This document shows, in pieces, positions 1 to 6,343 of a DNA stretch of 11,043 nt. How positions within the stretch are numbered: position 1 is the first letter of the stretch; the number at the start of each line of letters is the position of its first letter. Origin of the DNA: Verrucomicrobiota bacterium (lineage in GTDB: Bacteria; Verrucomicrobiota; Verrucomicrobiia; Chthoniobacterales; UBA10450); assembly GCA_003217835.1 (NCBI GenBank), contig QHMQ01000015.1:1-11043 (forward strand), read 5' to 3'. The notes beneath the pieces were generated by a model, which saw nothing but the letters and a program-made list of their open reading frames with translations, searched no databases and was not told where the DNA came from. The position numbers were made by a program, and so were the translations under genes.

Positions 1-246
1 CGGAGGTGGATATTGACTCAATTCGACGATCATACCTGGGGATTCGGTTAGACCCATGCGGATGACACCACTGGCACTCAGCGATGCCGGCTGGTGAGGG
101 ACTGGGACCGGGAACTCGCCCTCTCCGCACGTAGCAATCGCAACCGTAAAGAGCGGCGCAACATCTGTGTGCATGTGAGAGACTGAGATTTGAACGTTGG
201 TCGTCGCAGATCTGGACGACTCCGATTTGGAGCGTATTCGCTTCAC
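1..246 (-). CDS. Possible partial hypothetical protein, 3' end beyond left edge
   Basis: On the reverse strand a frame is open from 339 down to base 1, bounded upstream by a TAG at 340-342. The other frames I checked at this edge close quickly. In-frame starts are a GTG at 244-246 (82 codons to the edge) and an ATG at 172-174 (58 codons). The translation has a mixed, non-repetitive composition with stretches such as ISVSHMHTDVAPLFTVAIA and ends at the edge in VELSQYPPP. I do not recognise a family. There is no clear signal peptide or ribosome-binding site, and third-position base choice is not decisive. It could be the 5' end of a real gene running left, or chance open frame in a non-coding region. 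Confidence 0.25.
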   Translation of the reverse strand, partial: MKRIRSKSESSRSATTNVQISVSHMHTDVAPLFTVAIATCGEGEFPVPVPHQPASLSASGVIRMGLTESPGMIVELSQYPPP

Positions 247-680
247 CCGGTAAATACAAGAGCCATCGGGGACATGGTGCCGTGAGCCTGACCTACTTAA
301 GCGACGGTTAGCACCAACGATCGCTTGCGATTTCGATAGCTAAATTACAATTTTCGTACTCGTCGTACCGACTGAAAACGACCCTATGGTTTACTTTAGT
401 CTGCCAGACCGGGGTAGACTTTCGTTGCACATAAACCGGTGGACGCGAAGGCTGCGGGCCGGGAGTCCCTGAAATGTCGACAACACGACACGAAGAAACC
501 TCGCTTCTGGGCGAAAACCCAGCCTTTGTGGCCCTGCACCGCGAAATTCACGAAGCGCCTGCACTGAATGAGGCGGAAGACTCCGCCGTCCCGCCTGCTA
601 GAAAGAATTACAGGCGAAACGGCTGCTTCTACAGTAGAATTTTATGCCGTAACACAAAACGTCGATTCCCGTAGAAAAAC
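247..680. other. Gene-poor region upstream of tRNA, with stem-loops
   Basis: I see no convincing protein gene here. A 66-codon forward frame at 474-674 is not supported by composition, start context or a recognisable family. The right half holds three simple inverted repeats: CTGGG/CCCAG at 507-522 (6-base loop), GGCGGA/TCCGCC at 572-587 (4-base loop) and CGCCTG/CAGGCG at 592-616 (13-base loop). A short palindrome TTCTACAGTAGAA follows at 627-639. These could belong to a structured RNA or to the leader of the tRNA transcript. I checked by eye for tmRNA and RNase P RNA hallmarks and did not find them. Confidence 0.4.
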
Positions 681-752
681 GGGCGGTTAGCTCAGTGGTA
701 GAGCGTCTCGTTTACACCGAGAGGGTCGGGGGTTCGAACCCCTCACCGCCCA
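681..752 (+). tRNA. tRNA-Val (anticodon UAC)
   Basis: A complete cloverleaf can be drawn by hand. The acceptor stem GGGCGGT pairs with ACCGCCC. The D arm is GCTC/GAGC. The anticodon stem TCTCG/CGAGA holds the loop TTTACAC, with anticodon TAC reading GUA valine codons. The T arm is GGGGG-TTCGAAC-CCCTC with one G-T pair. The variable loop is five bases (GGGTC) and the discriminator base is A at 752. The 3' CCA is not encoded, so it would be added by CCA-adding enzyme. I see no second tRNA beside it and no obvious T-rich terminator immediately downstream. Confidence 0.97.
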
Positions 753-861
753 AACCGATTGTCGATTTGCGATTTTGGTCCGCGTACTGGGATCGCGTCT
801 GGACGGAGTGTTCATCTTGCCATCGCGAACTTTCCTGCCGACACCAATGACGCGTTTCATC

Positions 862-1557
862 CTACGAGAACATCTCCGCCACAGCGGCCTGGCAATGAAT
901 TCTTGTCGAGTCGAGCAATGGTATCTCTTTGTGATCTGCGTCGCACAAAATCAGCGGCAGTTCCGTTCCGGCGAGAATCACGCCGTCAATGTCGCTCTTT
1001 GCTTGCATGCGATCGACAATCGCTAGCAGTCCGTCGCGCGTTTCCGGCAGAAATTTTCCCGGAACAAGTTCGTTTAGATATTTGTCATGGATGTATTCCT
1101 GATCTTTTGCTTCAGGCGCAACAAGCTCGATTCCTTCTCGTGAAAAAACTTTGGGGTAAAATGTTCCTTGCATGGTGAAACGCGTTCCGAACAACCCGAG
1201 CCGTTTCAACTTTCGCGCATTGGCAGCTGCACACGTTGCTTCCACAATACTGATCAACGGAATCGGCGACTTGGACGCGACCTCATCGAAGACAATATGG
1301 GGCGTGTTTGCCGAGATCAGGCCGAAGTTTGCACCGGCCCGTGCGAGTTTGCCGATTTCCTCAAGCAAGTAATCAGCCATGCCGGTGAGGTTATTCGCGG
1401 CCATGAAATCGAGTCCCTTCTTCAGATCAACGCTATTTATGATGAATTCCGGATAACTACCATCGCGCTGCCGCTCGCGATAGAGCGCGATGATGTTCTG
1501 GTAATATTCGATCGTACTTTCCGGCCCAACGCCGCCGATAATTCCAAGGCTCTTCAT
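862..1557 (-). CDS. Aspartate/glutamate racemase family protein
   Basis: This 231-residue protein belongs to the cofactor-independent Asp/Glu/hydantoin racemase superfamily (RacX/YgeA-like, COG1794). It opens with the family signature MKSLGIIGGVGPESTIEYY, has the mid-protein NTPH motif (residues 84-87) and the C-terminal GTELPLI motif (197-203), and its length is normal. Classical members use two cysteines as acid/base, in C-x-N-T and GCTE contexts. Here the first site is Ser82 (SANTPH) and the second is Gly197 (AGTEL). Both catalytic cysteines are therefore absent, although Cys205 lies nearby. The fold assignment is secure, but racemase activity and substrate are not. The start ATG at 1557 begins the signature directly, with only a weak AAGAG before it. 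The gene converges on the tRNA and diverges from the MFS gene, so it is probably monocistronic and cytoplasmic. Confidence 0.88.
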   Translation of the reverse strand: MKSLGIIGGVGPESTIEYYQNIIALYRERQRDGSYPEFIINSVDLKKGLDFMAANNLTGMADYLLEEIGKLARAGANFGLISANTPHIVFDEVASKSPIPLISIVEATCAAANARKLKRLGLFGTRFTMQGTFYPKVFSREGIELVAPEAKDQEYIHDKYLNELVPGKFLPETRDGLLAIVDRMQAKSDIDGVILAGTELPLILCDADHKEIPLLDSTRIHCQAAVAEMFS

Positions 1558-1611
1558 CTCTTAATAGGAATCCGCGTTCGCCAAAGCCTACGGCGCAACA
1601 TGTGGACACAA

Positions 1612-1792
1612 ATTGATAAAATGACGAAATCCGAATGCCAAATGATGAATCAATGACGAAACCCAAATAACGAGAGGCGAAATCCCCGACATTTCTTCGA
1701 CCTTTGTCATTTTGCCATTTCCTCGGACTTCGACATTCGTGCTTCGGCATTTCCATGCTTCAGTTCGTGTCAATTCGTGTTGATTAGTGGGT
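1612..1792. repeat. Degenerate short intergenic repeat tract
   Basis: The spacer between the divergent racemase and MFS genes is built of short, imperfect recurring words. ATGACGAA occurs at 1621 and 1653, with related pieces GAATGCCAAATGATGAA and, inverted, GTCATTTTGCCATTT. From 1761 three consecutive ten-base units follow: CAGTTCGTGT, CAATTCGTGT, TGATTAGTGG. The tract abuts the MFS start codon. Translated in reverse it gives the low-complexity FGFRHF/SSFGIRISSF-type peptide often mis-annotated as a hypothetical protein in Verrucomicrobia and Planctomycetes (from memory). I therefore treat it as a non-coding intergenic repeat family and not as a gene. Any promoters for the two flanking genes must lie within or beside it. 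Confidence 0.6.
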
Positions 1793-1793
1793 A

Positions 1794-2948
1794 ATGAGAA
1801 ATAGATCGGCGTTCAGCTTCGTCCTCATCATCGGCATCGTAAATTTCTTTGCTGATCTCACTTACGAAGGCGCGCGCGGGATTGTCGGTCCGTTTCTCGG
1901 TTCTTTAGGCGCGAGCGCGGCGATTGTCGGCTTTGTCGCCGGTTTCGGCGAGCTCATAGGGTACGCCCTGCGTTCCGTCTCAGGATATTTCGCGGACAAG
2001 ACACAGAAGTATTGGTTCGTCACGTTTACGGGTTACGCGATCAACATGCTCGCTGTTCCAGCGCTTGCCCTAGCCGGACAATGGCCATTTGGGGCTGGCC
2101 TGGTAGTTGCAGAACGCACCGGCAGAGCAATCAGAAAACCGGTTGTGGAAGCGATGCTCTCTCACGCCGGTCGCTCGATCGGAGCCGGCTGGGTCTTCGG
2201 CCTCAACGAGGCGCTCGATCAAGCGGGCGCAACGATCGGCCCGCTACTTATCGCCCTGATCCTTTTTCTGAAGGGCGGATACCGAACTGGTTTTGGCGTA
2301 TTGCTTATTCCAGCTTTGCTTTGTCTGGGCATTTTGGTCGTAGCGCGGTTCTTACATCCTCGCCCACAGGAATTGGAGGAATTGTCGGCGCAGCCTCTTG
2401 CGACGCGTTACCTAACACCGCCTTATTGGATTTATCTCGGCGGAGGCGCGTTGATCGCCGCAGGTTTCGCGGATTTCGCATTGATCGGATTTCATTTCCA
2501 AAAGGCGCACTCGATCCCGACAAATCTGATTCCCATCTTCTACGCAGTCGCGATGGCCAGCAGTGCGTTCGCTGCGCTGCCATTTGGCCGCTTTTTCGAC
2601 AAATTCGGCGGCAATATTGCTCTGTTCGCGTTTTTCATTTCCGCGGCATCTGCGCCTTTTGTTTTTCTGGGCACATCCTTTTTCGCATTGATCGGGATGA
2701 TCCTCTGGGGAGTCGGGATGAGCGCACAAGGGTCGCTGCTCCAGGCGATGTTGACCGGCGTAATCCCCGCGGAAAAGCGCAGCACGGCGTTTGGCTTGTT
2801 TGATACCGGCTACGGAATTGCATGGTTTCTCGGCAGCGCAGCGATGGGTTTACTTTACGACAAATCGATCCTGGCCCTGGTGCTGTTTTCAGTGATCCTT
2901 CAACTTGCAGCATTGCCTCTCCTTTTTATCGCAAATAAAAGCCGGTAA
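1794..2948 (+). CDS. MFS transporter
   Basis: This 384-residue, very hydrophobic protein has the length and segment pattern of a 12-helix major facilitator superfamily permease (MFS_1) of the inner membrane. The first segment follows the start directly (SAFSFVLIIGIVNFFADL). The conserved loop between helices 2 and 3 reads GYFADKTQKYW at residues 64-74, and the charged ERTGRAIRKP patch at 107-116 is typical of a poorly characterised MFS subgroup. A central polar loop (PRPQELEELSAQP) separates the two six-helix halves, and the second half has FGRFFDKFGGN as the equivalent of the first-half loop motif. The substrate cannot be deduced; efflux of small organic compounds is only one possibility. 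The ATG at 1794 is immediately preceded by the repeat tract and has no good ribosome-binding site. The stop overlaps or adjoins the leader of the next small gene, so co-transcription is plausible. Confidence 0.92.
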   Translation: MRNRSAFSFVLIIGIVNFFADLTYEGARGIVGPFLGSLGASAAIVGFVAGFGELIGYALRSVSGYFADKTQKYWFVTFTGYAINMLAVPALALAGQWPFGAGLVVAERTGRAIRKPVVEAMLSHAGRSIGAGWVFGLNEALDQAGATIGPLLIALILFLKGGYRTGFGVLLIPALLCLGILVVARFLHPRPQELEELSAQPLATRYLTPPYWIYLGGGALIAAGFADFALIGFHFQKAHSIPTNLIPIFYAVAMASSAFAALPFGRFFDKFGGNIALFAFFISAASAPFVFLGTSFFALIGMILWGVGMSAQGSLLQAMLTGVIPAEKRSTAFGLFDTGYGIAWFLGSAAMGLLYDKSILALVLFSVILQLAALPLLFIANKSR

Positions 2949-2955
2949 TTTTTCA

Positions 2956-3162
2956 ATGGATCCGTACGCGAAACCGAAAGAGCGAAAAGTCGGCGCGCAG
3001 CGACCGAAGATCTCGCATTTACCCAACTCGGTCGAGACACGGACGCGACGAGAACGCCAGGCGGAGAAGCAAGCGGTCGCGGCTGAGCGGCGCGCAATCA
3101 AGAAATCAGCGCGCCGCCATTTAAAAGAGCAATTGCTCGCGGAACTGGAAGAGGGCGACTGA
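2956..3162 (+). CDS. Small basic hypothetical protein
   Basis: I do not recognise a family. The frame encodes 68 residues from the ATG at 2956, seven bases after the MFS stop. A longer form from 2905 would overlap the MFS gene by 44 bases and begin with a run unlike the rest, so I prefer the shorter start. The N-terminal third is polar with KERKVGAQRPKISHLP. The remainder is rich in Arg, Lys, Ala and Glu (RRERQAEKQAVAAERRAIKK) and looks like one long, strongly charged helix or coiled coil ending in the acidic ELEEGD. No signal peptide or membrane segment is visible, so it should be cytoplasmic; the basic charge would suit nucleic-acid or ribosome contact, but that is speculation. It lies in the same direction as its neighbours and may be co-transcribed with the MFS gene. 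Confidence 0.6.
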   Translation: MDPYAKPKERKVGAQRPKISHLPNSVETRTRRERQAEKQAVAAERRAIKKSARRHLKEQLLAELEEGD

Positions 3163-3214
3163 AGATCTATGAATGCCTGACGTGATTTGCGCTTTCCGAT
3201 TCGCCGCCGCGCAA

Positions 3215-3220
3215 TAGAAT
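3215..3220 (+). promoter_or_regulatory. Possible -10 hexamer for the DUF885 gene
   Basis: TAGAAT ends seven bases before the GTG start at 3228. At that spacing transcription would begin at or next to the start codon, giving a leaderless message. This fits the absence of any ribosome-binding site. No convincing -35 element is visible at the usual distance. Confidence 0.25.
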
Positions 3221-3227
3221 TCCCGCG

Positions 3228-5033
3228 GTGAAGTTGATCAAGTTTTTCTTTGTCGCTTTCGTCTTGCTCGTTATCAGTTCGGGCAACAGCCACGCGCAGT
3301 CCCCTTCGCAGCGGAACCCTGATGTTTCGAACAAGGCGCTGATCACCAAATCGACGCCGGCCATAAACCCAGAGGCCTTTAAAAATCAGAACGTGAGCGC
3401 GGTCCTCGCAGCATTACACAAACTGGCGAACGATTACTACGCCTGGCGCAATGAAAATTATCCGGTTCGAAGCAGCGACGCCGGACTGCACACCTGGGAC
3501 GATCGACTGACGGATTATTCACCGGCCAAAATCGCAGAGCGCCAACAGCATGTGCACGCGTTGCTCGAAAAAGTGCGTGCGATGAAGACCGATAACTGGC
3601 CGAAAGACGAGCGCATCGATTGGATTCTTTTCCGTGCTCAGCTAGAGGAAGTTGAATTCGGAAACCGCGTTCTGAAATTCGAGCGAACAAATCCGCAAGT
3701 TTACGTCGGTGACTGCACCAACGGCATCTTCTCGTTGCTGAAGAAGGAATACGATATGCCGCGCAACCGCGCCCGAGCAGCAACAGCACGGCTTAAACAA
3801 ATGCCGGCGTTGCTAACGCAAGGTCTGAGCAATTTGCAAAACCCAGTAAAACTCTATGCGCAACTCGCGATCCAATCGGCGCGCTCAATCGATCCGCTTT
3901 TAAATAACAGTTTAATGGCGCTCGATGTCGATCTTTCGCCAAACGAACATGGCGAACTGATCAACGCCCGCGATGCAGCGCTCGCCGCTTTGCATAGCTA
4001 TGCCGACGAGCTGGAAAGACGGTTACCGAAGATGGTGGACTTCGCGCCCATGGGCGAAGCGAATTACAATTACTATCTCAAGCACGTGCTCCTGTTGCCG
4101 CTCGACGCCGGGCAGGTGGAAATGATCGGGCGTGTTGAGCTGGCACGTTATCGCGCGCTGGAAGCGCTTCTGCCCGATCCGAAGCTGGCCGATCCGGATC
4201 CGAAGCGCAGCGCAAGCATTCCTCCCGATCAAGCGTCGTTTCTAAAGGCTTACGAGAGTCGCGAGCAGGAAATGATCAGCTTTTTAAAAGACCACGGACT
4301 TGTCACGTTGCCTGATTATCTCGGTCCTTTTCAGATTCGACAGTTGCCGGAAGCGTTCAAACCGACCAGCCCTGGTGGTTTCATGAATCCGCCCGGCGTT
4401 TACGATAAGGACCCGACCGGCTTCTTTTTCATCCCGACGTACAATCCGCAATCGAAGAACTTCTATATTCGCGCGGCAATTGAAGATCCGCGGCCGATCC
4501 TCGGACACGAAGGCATTCCCGGACATTTTCTCCAACTTTCCATCGCGAAGCATTTAAGCGACGAGATTCGACGTCAGCACGAGGACGGCGTGTTCGTAGA
4601 AGGCTGGGCGCTCTACGGCGAAGAGATGTTGATGCGGACCGGACTTTATCCGAACAACTCTGCGGCGCAGGGACAGATTCTGCGTTTGTCGCGCTATCGC
4701 GCAGCACGGATCGGAGTCGATGTAAATCTGCACACTGGCCGATGGACCTTCGAGCAAGCGGTGAAATATTTTATGGAGGCGGGCGGACTCGATCGCGAGG
4801 CGGCCGAGGGCGAGGCGGCCGGCGCGGCGTCAAGTCCGACGCAAAAGATCAGCTACATCATCGGCAAATGGCAGATCATGAATTTGCTTGGCCGTTACAA
4901 AGATCGACAAGGCGACAATTTCCGACTTGGCCAGTTCCACGATGATCTGATTAAGAACGGCAGTCTGCCAGTCTCCGTCGTCGAATGGATTTTGCTCGAT
5001 GATCCGACCTCGATCGAGAAAGCACTCCGATAA
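3228..5033 (+). CDS. Secreted DUF885 family metallopeptidase-like protein
   Basis: This 601-residue protein matches the DUF885 family (Pfam PF05960) in length and motifs. The N-terminus KLIKFFFVAFVLLVISSGNSHAQ is a good signal peptide with a likely cut after AQ, so the product is exported. The family's zinc-peptidase-like signature HEGIPGH lies at residues 427-433, and the second conserved motif EGWALYGEE starts at Glu458. Together they suggest a gluzincin-type site with two His and a downstream Glu as ligands. The first half is helical and charged, with FFFIPTYNP preceding the active-site region. The substrate is unknown; family members are generally presumed peptidases or hydrolases. The GTG start is chosen because it gives a complete signal peptide. 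The gene ends 31 bases from the convergent DmpA-type hydrolase. Confidence 0.9.
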   Translation: MKLIKFFFVAFVLLVISSGNSHAQSPSQRNPDVSNKALITKSTPAINPEAFKNQNVSAVLAALHKLANDYYAWRNENYPVRSSDAGLHTWDDRLTDYSPAKIAERQQHVHALLEKVRAMKTDNWPKDERIDWILFRAQLEEVEFGNRVLKFERTNPQVYVGDCTNGIFSLLKKEYDMPRNRARAATARLKQMPALLTQGLSNLQNPVKLYAQLAIQSARSIDPLLNNSLMALDVDLSPNEHGELINARDAALAALHSYADELERRLPKMVDFAPMGEANYNYYLKHVLLLPLDAGQVEMIGRVELARYRALEALLPDPKLADPDPKRSASIPPDQASFLKAYESREQEMISFLKDHGLVTLPDYLGPFQIRQLPEAFKPTSPGGFMNPPGVYDKDPTGFFFIPTYNPQSKNFYIRAAIEDPRPILGHEGIPGHFLQLSIAKHLSDEIRRQHEDGVFVEGWALYGEEMLMRTGLYPNNSAAQGQILRLSRYRAARIGVDVNLHTGRWTFEQAVKYFMEAGGLDREAAEGEAAGAASSPTQKISYIIGKWQIMNLLGRYKDRQGDNFRLGQFHDDLIKNGSLPVSVVEWILLDDPTSIEKALR

Positions 5034-5064
5034 GGATTTCCATCGACGGTTGGGCCATACTCGA

Positions 5065-6276
5065 TTATTGCAGCCGATTATATTTTTTCAGCAGTTGGCG
5101 CATGCGATTGTGCGGAAGCGCATCGACCCGATGGTTGTCGCGGCCCGTCATGGAGTGGTTGTCGACTAACGCATTCACAACCGCTTCTTCCGTGGCTTGC
5201 ACAACGCCGATGAAGAGCGGGTCCATGAGATCGTTGGGAATTGTTTGGACGTCGTGTGTGACTTGATCTGGATTCGCGACGTTCGGATTCGCAGTTGAAA
5301 AGGCGATGAACAAATCGCCGGAGCCATTTCCGGAGATCGTTCCCGTCCGGGCCAGGCCGAGCGACACCCGGCGGGCAAGTCGTTTCAATTGATTTGGCAG
5401 CAGCGGCGCATCCGTGGCGACCACAGCGATACATGAGCCGCTCTCTTGTTTGTAAACTTCTCCCGGAATTTCCTTTCCAACCGGTACGCCCGTAATTGTG
5501 AGTTGCGGACGGCGACCGAAGTTCGCCTGTAAAAACACGCCGACGATAAAACTTCGTGGCGGGGCATCTTTCGAAACGCGGATGTCAATCTTGCGCGAGG
5601 CTGTCCCGTTTCCGCCTTTGAACTCGTAGCAGATCATTCCGGTTCCGCCGCCAACGCTCCCCTCTTCGATTGCGCCACCGTGAGCCGACTCGAGCGCGTG
5701 CCAGACATCATCTGGTTTAACGTGAAAGCCATTAATGTCATTGAGCCAACCGTCCCAGGTTTCGGCTACCACAGGCAGGCTCCACCAGTAGCCAGTCTTA
5801 TCGGCTGGCCCTTGCTTAATGCGCCAGGCAATGACCGCGTCGCGCGCGACGCCGACGCTATGTGTGTTCGTAATAACGATTGGTCCCTCGAGGAAGCCGC
5901 TCTCCTCAAGCCACGCTGTGCCGGTCATCTCACCGTTGCCATTCAGATTGAAGAAACCGGCGTAGACCGGGTCGTTGAGCGAATCGTGTCCACGCGGGAC
6001 TATAACGGTGACCCCAGTGCGCACCGGGCCTTTGCCAACTTCGAGTTTGCCTTCTCCACTGGTAAGCGTCGTGTATCCAACTTCGACACCAGCCACATCA
6101 GTGATCGCATTGATTTTTCCAGGTATCCCTTCAAACGGAATCCCGAGATCGCGAGAACGAACTACCTTATTTTCGCTTATCGATCTGGCCGGCGGAGATT
6201 TTTGCGGCTCGCGGGCATGGGAATCGAGCGAGAGTAAGAGTAAGAACAAGAGGGTGGATGTCGATCTTGTGAACAT
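5065..6276 (-). CDS. Secreted P1 family (DmpA-type) self-processing aminopeptidase/esterase
   Basis: The protein belongs to the P1 family (peptidase family S58, DmpA; N-terminal nucleophile fold). These enzymes cleave themselves before a serine, whose new N-terminus becomes the nucleophile for L-aminopeptidase, D-esterase or beta-peptidase activity. The cleavage context is visible as IEEGSVGGGTGM, with the Ser codon at 5656-5658 (residue 207 from the chosen start). Other family landmarks are ITDVAGVEVGYTTL near the N-terminus, VITNTHSVGVARDA, and ISGNGSGDLFIAFST near the C-terminus. I place the start at the ATG at 6276 because it gives a signal peptide (MFTRSTSTLLFLLLLSLDSHA). An upstream in-frame start at 6330 would add 18 charged residues and run almost to the dnaX start. 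The product should be periplasmic or secreted. The substrate is unknown, but recycling of peptides or D-amino-acid derivatives is plausible. Confidence 0.92.
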   Translation of the reverse strand: MFTRSTSTLLFLLLLSLDSHAREPQKSPPARSISENKVVRSRDLGIPFEGIPGKINAITDVAGVEVGYTTLTSGEGKLEVGKGPVRTGVTVIVPRGHDSLNDPVYAGFFNLNGNGEMTGTAWLEESGFLEGPIVITNTHSVGVARDAVIAWRIKQGPADKTGYWWSLPVVAETWDGWLNDINGFHVKPDDVWHALESAHGGAIEEGSVGGGTGMICYEFKGGNGTASRKIDIRVSKDAPPRSFIVGVFLQANFGRRPQLTITGVPVGKEIPGEVYKQESGSCIAVVATDAPLLPNQLKRLARRVSLGLARTGTISGNGSGDLFIAFSTANPNVANPDQVTHDVQTIPNDLMDPLFIGVVQATEEAVVNALVDNHSMTGRDNHRVDALPHNRMRQLLKKYNRLQ

Positions 6277-6281
6277 CGTGA

Positions 6282-6287
6282 AATTTA
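6282..6287 (-). promoter_or_regulatory. Possible -10 hexamer for the DmpA-type gene
   Basis: Read on the reverse strand, TAAATT ends five bases before the ATG at 6276. With no ribosome-binding site present, this may mark a leaderless start. No -35 match was found. The 67-base spacer must also hold the dnaX promoter. Confidence 0.22.
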
Positions 6288-6331
6288 ACCGAGGCAATCG
6301 TTTTCTATTTTCGGGAATGAGGCAACGCATT

Positions 6332-6337
6332 TAGATT
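6332..6337 (+). promoter_or_regulatory. dnaX: Possible -10 hexamer for dnaX
   Basis: TAGATT ends six bases before the GTG start of dnaX. The arrangement mirrors the one on the opposite strand for the divergent hydrolase and is compatible with leaderless transcription. It is a short, degenerate motif without a visible -35 partner. Confidence 0.22.
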
Positions 6338-6343
6338 CAGAGC

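Noticed and set aside
474..674. 66-codon forward frame before the tRNA
   Set aside because: The composition looks random, there is no family or start signal, the region is full of inverted repeats, and it ends six bases from a tRNA.
1..680. tmRNA or RNase P RNA in the gene-poor left end
   Set aside because: No tRNA-like ends, tag-peptide frame or conserved RNase P core words were found on either strand by eye.
1588..1773. Reverse-strand frames of 61 and 99 codons over the racemase-MFS spacer
   Set aside because: The translations are the low-complexity product of the degenerate repeat tract (FGFRHF-like words), not a conserved protein.
2012..2803. 263-codon forward frame inside the MFS gene
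   Set aside because: Its translation is Arg/Ser-rich and lacks any domain, while the overlapping frame encodes a clear 12-helix permease.
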